DNA of 50,003 bases from positions 1-50,003 of the forward strand of contig JBAYVN010000010.1 in NCBI GenBank assembly GCA_041674525.1, in the 5' to 3' direction. The position numbers and the translations under genes are program-made. The notes below the pieces were generated by a model. That model did not search any database. It was not told the origin of the DNA and saw only the letters and a program-made list of their open reading frames with translations. Below, piece after piece: positions 8,283-16,362 of the stretch (positions are counted from its first letter, which is position 1; the number at the start of each line of letters is the position of its first letter). This stretch comes from SHYQ01 sp041674525. Lineage in GTDB: Bacteria; Chloroflexota; Dehalococcoidia; UBA2979.

Positions 8283-8845
8283 TCGTACCCCCCGAGCACC
8301 CCCAGGAAGCGCTCCAGCACCCGCGCGGTCGCCCCCCAGATGATGTGCTCCCCGTAGACGAAGCCGGGCACAGTCTCCAGCGCCCCGTCGCGGTCGACCG
8401 CCTGCCACCCGCGCGCCTCCGGCGACATCAGGAACTCCAGGGGCACCGACAGCAACTGGTGCACCTCGCGCGCGTCGATCGCGAAGTCCCGCGGCCCCGG
8501 CTGCAGCGCACCGACGTACGGGCGCATGCGGTAGTTCGAGGACTGCGTGAACGCGTCATCGATGCGGCCGAAGACCTCGATGTGATCGCGCGGCACGCCG
8601 ATCTCCTCCTCGACCTCGCGGAGCGCGGTCTCCAGGAGCGTGCCGTCCGCCGGGTCACGCGTGCCCCCGGGGAAGCTGATCTGCCCGCTGTGGTGCGCGA
8701 GCGTCGAGGATCGCACCTGGAAGATCAGGTGCTCGATGCCCTCCACCTCGTGCAGCAGCAGGAACACCGCCGCATCCCGGTGACCCTCCAGGGGGAGCTC
8801 TGTGGGGGCGTGCCCGGACACCGCCAGGCGCACGCGATCGCGCAT
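8279..8845 (-). CDS. Nudix hydrolase, CoA pyrophosphatase (NudL-like)
   Basis: The 188-residue protein has the CoA-pyrophosphatase hallmark HHSGQISFPGG (51-61) followed by the Nudix core REVEEEIG (R76-G83), whose glutamates bind the divalent metal. Family members cleave CoA or acyl-CoA to 4'-phosphopantetheine derivatives and 3',5'-ADP. The ATG at 8845 is preferred over the GTG 15 nt upstream because GGAGG sits 6 nt before it and the extra residues are not conserved. It is followed by the overlapping histidine phosphatase and preceded by a tRNA gene 27 nt away, so it may be transcribed from the tRNA side. Confidence 0.88.
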   Translation of the reverse strand: MRDRVRLAVSGHAPTELPLEGHRDAAVFLLLHEVEGIEHLIFQVRSSTLAHHSGQISFPGGTRDPADGTLLETALREVEEEIGVPRDHIEVFGRIDDAFTQSSNYRMRPYVGALQPGPRDFAIDAREVHQLLSVPLEFLMSPEARGWQAVDRDGALETVPGFVYGEHIIWGATARVLERFLGVLGGYE

Positions 8846-8872
8846 TCCGGTCCTCCGCACATGGGGTCCAGG

Positions 8873-8949
8873 TGGTAGGCCCGCCAGGATTCGAACCTGG
8901 GACCGATCGGTTATGAGCCGACTGCTCTAGGCCGCTGAGCTACGGGCCC
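8873..8949 (-). tRNA. tRNA with CAT anticodon, probably tRNA-Ile2
   Basis: The reverse strand folds into a complete cloverleaf: acceptor GGGCCCG pairing with CGGGCCT (first pair G-U), anticodon loop CTCATAA, T-arm CCAGG-TTCGAAT-CCTGG, and an encoded 3' ACCA. The anticodon CAT occurs in initiator Met, elongator Met and Ile2. The acceptor pairs C4-G69 and C5-G68 are the features that TilS uses to pick Ile2, which favours Ile2 (C34 modified to lysidine). Elongator Met remains possible. A modification-aware tRNA classifier would settle it. Confidence 0.88.
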
Positions 8950-9018
8950 GCACCCCGTCATCGTACCAGCGACGCGTGGTGCTGCCGTCAGGCCGTGCGT
9001 CAGGCGGCGCGTGCGGCG

Positions 9019-9447
9019 TCAGGCCGCGCGCGTGGGGCGTCTCGACGGCGCGGTCGCTGCGGGCTCGTGCGCCACCACTGAGCCCAGCATCTCCCGCCAC
9101 CCATCGAGGCTGCCCGGCTTCTCCATCGCCTCGTACGCCCCGCACGCGATGGCGTAGGCGCGGTCCACCGAGGACAGCGCCGCGGAGAGCAGCACCACCC
9201 ACACGTCAGGACGGGCGGCGCGCAGCTCGACGATCGCGCCGAAGGACTCCCGGCCGTGCAGGATGCGATCCATCAGCACGAGGGTGTCGCGGGGAAGCTC
9301 GGACGCGGCGTCGAGAACGAGGGCGCTGCTCCCGCAGACATCCACCGGGATGCCCGGCGCGATCGAGCGCAGGACGATCCGCGCGATCTGCGCGTGGTCG
9401 GAGTCGTCGTCGACGACGAGGATCGCCGCGGGATGTACCGGTTTCAT
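9019..9447 (-). CDS. Single-domain response regulator
   Basis: The 142-residue protein is a stand-alone CheY-like receiver. The acidic pocket D13-D15 (VVDDD), phospho-acceptor D60 (LVLMD), switch serine S88 (VVLLSAA) and lysine K110 (MEKPG) are all in place. A short Pro/Arg/Ala-rich tail of about 20 residues follows, with no output domain. Its ATG overlaps the TGA of the upstream kinase-like gene (ATGA at 9447-9444), so the two are co-translated. The start at MKPVHPAAILVVDD is chosen on that overlap and on the family N-terminus. It should act by protein-protein contact. Confidence 0.85.
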   Translation of the reverse strand: MKPVHPAAILVVDDDSDHAQIARIVLRSIAPGIPVDVCGSSALVLDAASELPRDTLVLMDRILHGRESFGAIVELRAARPDVWVVLLSAALSSVDRAYAIACGAYEAMEKPGSLDGWREMLGSVVAHEPAATAPSRRPTRAA

Positions 9448-10109
9448 TCGCTCCCCCGGGATTCCGCGCGCGGTAACCACACGTGCACGCCCTCGTCGGC
9501 GATCGCGATGTGCCCCCCGCTACGCTCGAGCATCACCTGCGCGGCGCCAAGCGCCTCCACCAGCGTCCCCGCGTGGCGCTGCAGCGAGTGCGCGAGCGCC
9601 ACGAGTGGAGCGCCACGGACATCAGCAAGGGCCTCGTCCAGCGGCAGCCGGAGCAGCGCAAACGCCTCCGACAGCGAGACGTGGATCTCCGCAGGCTCCT
9701 CGCCGCACACGGCGTCGATGATCTCGCGCACGGCCAGCGGATCGACCGCGACCAGCCGGCTGCCCAGGTCCCCGGCCTCCGAAATCACCACGTGCCCCCC
9801 GAGCAGGAGCCGCAACGGCGACCGGCTGGTCTCCAGCGGGCGACGGCGTGCGCGGGAGACCACGGTCAGCGCCTGCAGCATCCGTTCCAAGTCGCGCGCC
9901 CCGTGCTGGAGCGCGTCCAGCGCGACAAGCCCGCTCGATGACTCCGCGCGCAGGCGGTCGCCCAGGGACTCGGAGATCAGCTCGCCGGCCAGCGACAGCG
10001 TGAGCAGGGGCGAGCGGAGGTCGTGGGACACGGAGAACAGCAACGCCTCGACCAGATCGTCCGGGTCGGTGGGGCCGGGAACCGCGGGCTCCGTCGGAGG
10101 CTCGTTCAT
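9444..10109 (-). CDS. Histidine kinase-like protein with degenerate ATP-binding domain
   Basis: Starting at ATG 10109 (GAGG 4 nt upstream; a GTG at 10130 is an alternative) the protein has 221 residues. It carries a clear HisKA dimerisation helix with the phospho-histidine in SVSHDLRSPLLTLSL, followed by a second DHp helix. The usual ATPase half is present only in outline: DPLAVREIIDAV sits where the N-box should be, but the conserved Asn is missing, no DxGxG (G1) or GxGLG (G2) motif is visible, and the end, SGGHIAIADEGVHVWLP, resembles the last strands of the fold. No membrane segment is seen. It may be a pseudokinase or phosphatase for the receiver encoded directly after it. Confidence 0.7.
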   Translation of the reverse strand: MNEPPTEPAVPGPTDPDDLVEALLFSVSHDLRSPLLTLSLAGELISESLGDRLRAESSSGLVALDALQHGARDLERMLQALTVVSRARRRPLETSRSPLRLLLGGHVVISEAGDLGSRLVAVDPLAVREIIDAVCGEEPAEIHVSLSEAFALLRLPLDEALADVRGAPLVALAHSLQRHAGTLVEALGAAQVMLERSGGHIAIADEGVHVWLPRAESRGSE

Positions 10110-10213
10110 TGACCCTCGAGGATTGTTCACCGCCGAGGGCCATCCCTCGTGATCACCCTATGGCGCGGGGTCGGCGACTCCTATCAGGGAATTCCCGTGC
10201 CCCGTGCGGCACT

Positions 10214-10567
10214 CTACCCGAAGCCGTGCAATGCGCGACCGCCCAGGATGTGCAGGTGCAGGTGCGGCACCGACTGGCCGCCGTCCCGCCCGCAGTTCAT
10301 CACCAGCCGGTAGCCGTCCTCCTCCAGGCCCTGCTGGCGCGCGATCTGCGTGGCCAGCACGACCATCCGCCCCACCCACGCCGCGTCGGGATCGCCCAGG
10401 TTGGCCGGGCTGACGGGCCCGTCCCCCCGGGGGATGAGCAGGATGTGCGTCGGCGCCGCCGGGTTCACGTCCCGAATGGCGATGAACTCGTTGTCCTCGT
10501 AGACGCGCGTGCTCGGGATCTCGTCGCGCAGGATCTTCGCGAAGACATTCTCCGGGTCGTACGGCAT
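10214..10567 (-). CDS. hinT: HIT-family nucleotide hydrolase
   Basis: The 117-residue protein has the HIT signature HLHLHILGG near its C-terminus, with the catalytic central histidine, and the N-terminal ENVFAKILRDEIPSTRVYED that is typical of HinT/PKCI proteins. Members hydrolyse adenosine phosphoramidates and aminoacyl-AMP by-products in the cytosol. The start is well supported by a GGGGGAGGGG ribosome binding site just upstream and a TAGAAT -10 hexamer before that. It is followed, in the same orientation, by no closely linked gene. Confidence 0.93.
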   Translation of the reverse strand: MPYDPENVFAKILRDEIPSTRVYEDNEFIAIRDVNPAAPTHILLIPRGDGPVSPANLGDPDAAWVGRMVVLATQIARQQGLEEDGYRLVMNCGRDGGQSVPHLHLHILGGRALHGFG

Positions 10568-10596
10568 GGCCCCTCCCCCGCGATTCTACGCGCGGC

Positions 10597-11814
10597 TCAT
10601 CGCCCCCCGGCGACGGCCAGCGGCACGCGCACCGGGCCACGGATCAGGAACGTCCCGCCCATCTCCGCCTCGCTGGCCGCCTCGATCGACGGCCACCGAT
10701 CGAGGAGCGCGCGGAAGGCGACCGCCGCCTCCACCCGGGCGAGCGGGGCGCCCACGCAGAAGTGGATCCCCTGCCCGAAGGCCAGGTGCCGCACCTCGCC
10801 GCGGTCGATGTTGAACGTCCGCGGGTCCGGGAACTGCGCCGGATCGCGGTTGGCGGCGCCGGTCATCCCCATCACCACCTCCCCGGCGCGGACGATACGG
10901 TTGCCGACCTCCACGTCCCGCGTGGCGAAGCGGATGATCCCCTGCACCGGGCCGTCGAAGCGCAGCATCTCCTCGATCGCCGCGGGGATGCGCCCGGGCT
11001 CCGCCCGCAGCGCGGCGACGGCCTCCGGGTGCGCCAGGAGCGCACGCATCCCGCTGCCGATCAGGTTGGTAGTGGTCTCGTTCCCCGCCACCAGCAGCAG
11101 GATGGCGAAGGCCAGCACCTCCTCGCCCGTGAGCCGCCGTCCCTCCGACTCCGCGCCGACGAGCACCGAGATGAGATCCTCCCGTGGCTCCAGGCGCCGC
11201 GCCTCGATGAACCCGCCGAAGTAGTCGATCAGCTCGCGGGTCGCCGCACGCACCGTCTCCACCACCGCCTCGCCCGGCATCAGCTCCGTGCTCAGCGCGA
11301 TGCGATCCGACCACGCCTTGAACTGGGTGCGCTCCTCGGCCGGGATGCCCAGCAGCTCCGCGATCACGATCACCGGCAGCGGCTGCGCCAGCCCGGGCAC
11401 CAGGTCCCACTCACCCGTCCGCGGCTGCTCGGCCAGCAGCGACGCGGCCACCGCCTCGATGCGCGGGCGCCACTGCTCCACCGCGCGCGGGGTGAACGCC
11501 CTGTTGATCACCCCCCGCAGGAAGGTGTGCTCCGGCGGGTCCGATCCCAGCACGCTGCGCGTCTCGCCCAGCGGCGAGTTGGCGCGCTGGTCGGCGATCA
11601 CCGCCGCCAGCGGCCCGCCGGCCCTCCGCGCGTCCGACGAGAACGTCTCGTGATCACGCAGCACGCGCAGCACATCCTCGTACCGCGTGAGGATCCACGC
11701 CTGCAGCGCGTCGCTGCGATGCACCGGATCGGCCGCGCGCAGGCGGTCCAGCTGCAGGTAGGGATTGCGCCGGTACGAGGGGACGAACGGGTTGAAGACT
11801 ACGGGAGGGTTCAC
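10597..11814 (-). CDS. Cytochrome P450, soluble actinobacterial type
   Basis: The 405-residue product carries all P450 marks: I-helix VAGNETTTN for oxygen activation, the ExxR motif in EEMLR, and the heme loop FGQGIHFCVGAPLAR with the thiolate ligand at C353. The absence of an N-terminal membrane anchor puts it in the soluble, ferredoxin-dependent class (CYP107/CYP125-like relatives). The substrate is unknown. The GTG start at 11814 (MNPPVVFNPFVPSYR) matches the usual family N-terminus; an upstream ATG at 11883 would add 23 non-conserved residues. Its redox partner is not adjacent, although a ferredoxin gene lies at 39.2 kb. Confidence 0.92.
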   Translation of the reverse strand: MNPPVVFNPFVPSYRRNPYLQLDRLRAADPVHRSDALQAWILTRYEDVLRVLRDHETFSSDARRAGGPLAAVIADQRANSPLGETRSVLGSDPPEHTFLRGVINRAFTPRAVEQWRPRIEAVAASLLAEQPRTGEWDLVPGLAQPLPVIVIAELLGIPAEERTQFKAWSDRIALSTELMPGEAVVETVRAATRELIDYFGGFIEARRLEPREDLISVLVGAESEGRRLTGEEVLAFAILLLVAGNETTTNLIGSGMRALLAHPEAVAALRAEPGRIPAAIEEMLRFDGPVQGIIRFATRDVEVGNRIVRAGEVVMGMTGAANRDPAQFPDPRTFNIDRGEVRHLAFGQGIHFCVGAPLARVEAAVAFRALLDRWPSIEAASEAEMGGTFLIRGPVRVPLAVAGGR

Positions 11815-11986
11815 GATCCCAGCGTATCCCGCGCTCCTCTGCACCGCACCGGTGGGCGTCACCCCGGCGGACCGGCACGCCATCGCCAGCGTGCCTCATC
11901 ATGGATCGGGCGCAGGACGGCGATGGTATCTTGGAATGTGACAGATCGCACAATCCGCTGCCCTGCAAGCACCACGGGGAGTTGAC

Positions 11987-13327
11987 GTGAACCCACCCGC
12001 GACGTTCCGGCGCCCCCCGACCGGGCGCCTCGGGCGCACGATCCCGATCGCCGCCACGATCATCCGCCTCTGGCTGGAGTGGCGCTGGCTGCGCGTCAAG
12101 CGCCGCATCTACGGCGTCGAGGCGATGCGCGAGGCGACGCATCGTTTCCACCTCGGTGCCGGCCGGGCGGTGGTGCGGCGCGCGATCCGCCAGCAGGGGC
12201 TGATCGTGAAGACGTGCCAGTTCCTCGGCAGCCGTGCGGACATCCTCATGGATGAGTACGTGCGCACCCTGTCGCTGGTGCACGACCGGGTGCCGCCGCG
12301 GCCGTGGCCAGAGATGCGCCCGGTCATCGAGCGCGAGCTGGGGATGCCCATCGCCGAGGCGTACGCCGAGTTCGACCCCGAGCCGATCGCCGCCGCCTCG
12401 CTGGCCCAGGTCTACCGCGCGCGCCTACACGACGGCACGCCCGTCGCCGTGAAGGTGCAGTACCCCGGCATCGAGAACATCGTGCGCTGGGACCTGGACG
12501 TGATCGACCTCCTCGCGCAACTCTGGGCGCGGCTGGAGACGGTGATCGACTTCCGCCCGATCGCGCAGGAGATGCGCCGCAACGCCCCGGAGGAGGTGGA
12601 CTTCTTCCACGAGGGCCATGCCGCCGAGGAGGTCGCCCGCCTCCTCGGCGATCGCCACGACGTCGTCGTGCCGGGGATCTACTGGGAGCGCTCGTCGCGC
12701 CGGGTGCTGACGATGGACTACATCGACGGCATCAAGATCAGCGACGTCGAGGCGCTCCGCGCGGCGGGCGTCGACACCGCGCAGGTCGCCACGACGCTGA
12801 TCGACCTCTTCAACACGATGATCCTGCGGTACGGCGTGTTCCACGCCGACCCGCATCCCGGCAACCTGTTCGTGATCCCGGGCGCGCTCGGCCAGCCGGC
12901 GAAGGTCGCGATGGTCGACTTCGGCCTGACGAAGGTCATCCCCCCGGAGTTCCGCGAGCAGCTGATCGTGCTCACCAGCGCGATCGTCGCCCAGCGCCCG
13001 GAGCTCGTGACCGACACCATGACCGGGATGGGCTTCCGGACGCGGAACGAGGACGCCGAGACCTACTCCGCCCTGGGTGAGGCGTTCCTCGGCGATGTGC
13101 TCCGGTCCGGGAAGCCGTACGCCGACCAGGAGATGGTCGCCGAGGTCAACGAGCGGCTGGGACGCGTGCTGCGCGGCAACCCGCTGGTCGATGTCCCGGG
13201 CGACGTCATCCTCATCGCGCGGGTGATGGGACTGCTCTCTGGCCTCGGCAAGACGCTCGACTCGCGGACGGACCTCCTCGCGGCGCTGATGCCGTACATC
13301 GACCCGGACGCCGAGGCCGCCTCGTAG
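11987..13327 (+). CDS. ABC1/UbiB-family atypical kinase
   Basis: The 446-residue protein has the ABC1 (AarF/UbiB/ADCK) fold: an Ala-rich nucleotide loop IAAASLAQVY in place of a Gly-rich loop, the ATP lysine in VAVKVQYPG, catalytic HADPHPGNLF, and metal-binding VDFGLTK. The family signature KxGQ in the N-terminal extension reads KTCQ here, a Gly to Cys change. Members are ATPases supporting quinone or isoprenoid lipid metabolism; no quinone genes are nearby. The GTG start is supported by GGGGAG 5 nt upstream. No obvious transmembrane helix is seen at the C-terminus, unlike proteobacterial UbiB. Confidence 0.9.
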   Translation: MNPPATFRRPPTGRLGRTIPIAATIIRLWLEWRWLRVKRRIYGVEAMREATHRFHLGAGRAVVRRAIRQQGLIVKTCQFLGSRADILMDEYVRTLSLVHDRVPPRPWPEMRPVIERELGMPIAEAYAEFDPEPIAAASLAQVYRARLHDGTPVAVKVQYPGIENIVRWDLDVIDLLAQLWARLETVIDFRPIAQEMRRNAPEEVDFFHEGHAAEEVARLLGDRHDVVVPGIYWERSSRRVLTMDYIDGIKISDVEALRAAGVDTAQVATTLIDLFNTMILRYGVFHADPHPGNLFVIPGALGQPAKVAMVDFGLTKVIPPEFREQLIVLTSAIVAQRPELVTDTMTGMGFRTRNEDAETYSALGEAFLGDVLRSGKPYADQEMVAEVNERLGRVLRGNPLVDVPGDVILIARVMGLLSGLGKTLDSRTDLLAALMPYIDPDAEAAS

Positions 13328-13365
13328 CGCGCAGCTCCGTCACTGACCCCTGCCCGCTCGCCTAC

Positions 13366-13404
13366 TTGACTGATGCTTCATTCAGTTGAATGATGCATCA
13401 GTCA
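13366..13404 (+). promoter_or_regulatory. TetR operator overlapping the tetR-mmpL promoter
   Basis: Arms TGACTGATGCTTCATTCA (13367-13384) and TGAATGATGCATCAGTCA (13387-13404) are inverted copies with a single mismatch, separated by GT. TTGACT at 13366-13371 and AATGAT at 13389-13394 (17-nt spacing) form a plausible promoter lying entirely within the palindrome. This is the arrangement expected for an autoregulated TetR repressor. Confidence 0.82.
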
Positions 13405-13437
13405 TTCTTGGCGGCCCGGCCGGACGGGAGGCCACCC

Positions 13438-14079
13438 GTGAGCAGGCTCGGTGAGCGGTACCTCGAGGCGCGGCGCGCCGACATCCTCGACGCGGCGCGA
13501 CGCGTGCTCGTCGAGCGCGGGTACGCGGCGACGACCATGCAGGACATCGCCTCCGCGGCCGGGCTCTCCGCGGGCAGCATCTACAACTACTTCGAGAGCA
13601 AGGCCGTGCTCCTCGCCGCCGTGGCGACCGAGTGCTGCCTCGCCGACCGCCTGATGTTCGCGGAGCACGAAGCCCGGGCCGCCTCTCCCACCCTGGCGCT
13701 GATGGCCCTTGCCGGGCACATCGGCGAGGCGCTGACCGCTGCCGGTGCCCGCGACGCGGCGATCCTTCGCCTGGAGTCCTACCTCGCGGCCGCCCGCGAT
13801 CCGCAGCTCGGAAGCGTTGTCGCCGCTGCGCTCACCGAGGGACGCGAGGCGGTCACGGCGCTGGTCGCCGCCGCGCGCGAGCGTGGCGAGCTGGCGGCGG
13901 ACGTCGATCCCCCCGCCGTGGCGATGCTCCTGCACGCCGTCGTCGTGGGCCTGTCCACGCTCCGCGTGCCCGCGGGCGACGCCGCGGAGGCGCGTGCCGC
14001 TTGGGAGTTGATGACACGCCTCGTCATGACGCTGCTGGCCCGCCCGGACGAGCGCCGCCTGCCACCCGAAGGGAACTGA
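13438..14079 (+). CDS. TetR-family transcriptional repressor
   Basis: The 213-residue protein begins with the TetR helix-turn-helix (DILDAARRVLVERGYAAT, then TMQDIASAAGLSAGSIYNYF, residues about 15-55), followed by an all-helical ligand-binding domain with no recognisable specificity. The GTG at 13438 is used because GGGAGG lies 7 nt upstream and the N-terminal extension in the longer frame runs back through the operator. It is separated by 2 nt from the MMPL transporter, so it almost certainly controls that gene and itself through the palindrome just upstream. The ligand is probably a transported hydrophobic compound (inference). Confidence 0.93.
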   Translation: MSRLGERYLEARRADILDAARRVLVERGYAATTMQDIASAAGLSAGSIYNYFESKAVLLAAVATECCLADRLMFAEHEARAASPTLALMALAGHIGEALTAAGARDAAILRLESYLAAARDPQLGSVVAAALTEGREAVTALVAAARERGELAADVDPPAVAMLLHAVVVGLSTLRVPAGDAAEARAAWELMTRLVMTLLARPDERRLPPEGN

Positions 14080-14081
14080 CC

Positions 14082-16310
14082 GTGTCGAGACTCGGCTTCA
14101 CCGGGCGCCTCGCGGTGTGGAGCGCGCGTCACGGGACGCACGTGGCCGCCGCCTGGCTGGGCGTCCTCGTGGTCGTCACCCTGATCGCGGCGCTCGCCGG
14201 CGGCGACTTCCGCACCGACTACGAGTTCACGAACCAACCCGAGTCCCAGCGCGCGCGCGACCTGCTCCGCGGGCTGCGCGGCGGCGACCCGCTGAACGAG
14301 ATCGTCCTGGTGCAATCCGCGACGAAGCGCGCCACCGATCCCGAGTTCCAGAAGCGCGTCGCCGACATCGTGCGCGACCTCCGAGCGCACCCGGAGGCGA
14401 TCGACGCGAGGAAGACCATCTCCTACCTCGACCTGCCGGGCGGCGGCGGGCTCGTCTCACCCGACGGCCGCACCGTGCTCATCCCTACGCTCCTCCTCGG
14501 CAGCCTGAACGACTCCGCGCCAGAGCTCGAGGTGCTCCGCGGCGTGCTCGCCGCAAACGACGGGCACGACGGCTACACCGTGATGTCGGGCGGCACCGCC
14601 TCCGTGAACCAGGCGTTCACCCAGGCCGCCGAGCACGACCTCGCCACCGAGTTCAAGGTGCTGCCGGTCGCCCTGATCGTCCTGGTCGTGGTGTTCGGCG
14701 CGATCGTGACCGCCCTGGTCCCGCTCGCCATCGCCTTCGTCGCGATCGGCGTGACGTTCGGGCTCGTCACGCTGCTCTCGAACGCGTGGGAGCTCTCCGT
14801 GTTCGCCACCAACGTCATCACCGGCATCGGGCTCGCCGTGGGCATCGACTACGTGCTCTTCATCGTCGCCCGCTACCGCGAGCAGCGCCGCCTCGGCCAG
14901 TCCGATGAGGACGCGCTGGGGCACGCCGGGGACACCGCCAGCCGCGCGGTGCTGTTCTCCGGCGCCACGGTGGTGATCGCCCTGCTGGGGATGCTCATCG
15001 TCCCAACCACGATCTTCCGGTCGTTCGCCATCGGCGCGACGTCCGTGGTGATCGTTGCGGTGCTGGCGTCGCTCACCCTGCTCCCCGCCGCCCTCGGCAT
15101 GCTCGGGACGCACGTCGATGCGCTCTCGCTCCCGTGGACCCGCCACACGGTCATCGCCACGGGCAACCGCGGCGTCTGGGCGGGCGTCGCGCGCTTCGTC
15201 ATGGCGCGGGCCCCCCGGATGGCTGTGATCTCGTCGGCCCTCCTGCTGGTGCTCGCCGCGCCGTTCGTCACCACGCGCATCGGCTCGTCCGGCGCGGGCG
15301 CAATCCCCGAGCGCTACGAGGCGCGCCGCGTCTTCGACATCCTCAACCGCGAATTCTCGGCGGGGCTGCTCTCACCGACGCAGCTCGTGATCACCGCGCC
15401 GAACGTCGGCGTCCCGGACGTCGCCCAGGCGATCGGGAAACTGCAGATCGCGCTCGACGGCGACCGGGCGATCCGCCAGATCGCCGCGCTGGAGATCAGC
15501 CCCAGGGCGGACCTCGCGGTCGTCACCGTCGCCCTCCCCGGGGACGGCTCCAGCGACGAGGCGCTGAAGGCCCTCGACCGGCTGCGCACGCAGATCGTCC
15601 CCGCCGCCTTCCGTGGGAGCGGCGCGCAGGTGTACGTGGGCGGATTCACCGCCATCAACGCCGATTTCGCCGCGACCGTCCGGCACTACACGCCGATCGT
15701 GTTCACGTTCGTACTGGGGCTGAGCTTCCTCCTGCTGCTCCTGATCTTCCGCTCCATCGTTGTGCCGCTGAAGTCGATCGTGATGAACCTGCTGTCGGTC
15801 GGTGCGGCGTACGGCGTGATCACCGCCGTCTTCCAGCACGGGTGGGGCGCCTCGGCGCTCGGGCTGCAGCACACGCCGCGCATCGAGGCATGGGTGCCGC
15901 TCTTCATGTTCACGATCCTGTTCGGCCTGTCGATGGACTACCACATCTTCCTGCTGACCCGGATCCGCGAGCGCTTCGACGAGACCCGCAACAACGAGGA
16001 GTCCGTGGCCTTCGGCCTGCGCTCCACCGCGAACATCATCACCGGGGCCGCCGTGATCATGGTCACGGTGTTCGCCGGCTTCGCATTGGGCGACCTGGAG
16101 ATGATGCAGCAGATGGGAGTCGGCCTCGGCGTGGCCGTGTTCCTGGACGCCACCGTGGTGCGGATCATCCTCGTGCCGGCGACCATGCGCCTGCTGGGCG
16201 ACCGGAACTGGTACTTGCCGCGCTGGCTGCACTGGCTCCCCGACCTCCGGGTGGAGCAGCAGATCCCGCGCAGCCGCTCGCGACCCGTGGGCTCCGCGCG
16301 CGGGATGTAG
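14082..16310 (+). CDS. MMPL-family RND transporter
   Basis: The 742-residue membrane protein has the MMPL/HpnN architecture: one TM helix at about 17-37, a periplasmic loop to about 190, five TM helices ending in the first GIGLAVGIDYVLFIVARYRE motif region, then the same pattern repeated, with FGLSMDYHIFLLTRIRERF in the second half. The buried Asp-Tyr pairs in these motifs carry protons in RND pumps. Family members export lipids or hydrophobic drugs. Co-transcription with a TetR regulator suggests inducible efflux, but a lipid-export role is equally compatible. The GTG start gives the expected first helix; a longer upstream frame overlaps tetR and is discarded. Confidence 0.93.
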   Translation: MSRLGFTGRLAVWSARHGTHVAAAWLGVLVVVTLIAALAGGDFRTDYEFTNQPESQRARDLLRGLRGGDPLNEIVLVQSATKRATDPEFQKRVADIVRDLRAHPEAIDARKTISYLDLPGGGGLVSPDGRTVLIPTLLLGSLNDSAPELEVLRGVLAANDGHDGYTVMSGGTASVNQAFTQAAEHDLATEFKVLPVALIVLVVVFGAIVTALVPLAIAFVAIGVTFGLVTLLSNAWELSVFATNVITGIGLAVGIDYVLFIVARYREQRRLGQSDEDALGHAGDTASRAVLFSGATVVIALLGMLIVPTTIFRSFAIGATSVVIVAVLASLTLLPAALGMLGTHVDALSLPWTRHTVIATGNRGVWAGVARFVMARAPRMAVISSALLLVLAAPFVTTRIGSSGAGAIPERYEARRVFDILNREFSAGLLSPTQLVITAPNVGVPDVAQAIGKLQIALDGDRAIRQIAALEISPRADLAVVTVALPGDGSSDEALKALDRLRTQIVPAAFRGSGAQVYVGGFTAINADFAATVRHYTPIVFTFVLGLSFLLLLLIFRSIVVPLKSIVMNLLSVGAAYGVITAVFQHGWGASALGLQHTPRIEAWVPLFMFTILFGLSMDYHIFLLTRIRERFDETRNNEESVAFGLRSTANIITGAAVIMVTVFAGFALGDLEMMQQMGVGLGVAVFLDATVVRIILVPATMRLLGDRNWYLPRWLHWLPDLRVEQQIPRSRSRPVGSARGM

Positions 16311-16362
16311 GCGACACGCTGCGAGGCCATCCGGGGGCGTGGCCCGTGCTACGCTGCCCCGG

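Noticed and set aside
8873..8949. tRNA-Sec (selC) as partner of selA
   Set aside because: The gene has a normal 7-bp acceptor, short variable loop and CAT anticodon, not the long arm and TCA anticodon of tRNA-Sec.
13632..14081. Long N-terminal extension of the MMPL transporter
   Set aside because: The extra 150 codons overlap tetR in another frame and read as Arg/Pro-rich shadow; GTG 14082 gives the normal first TM helix.
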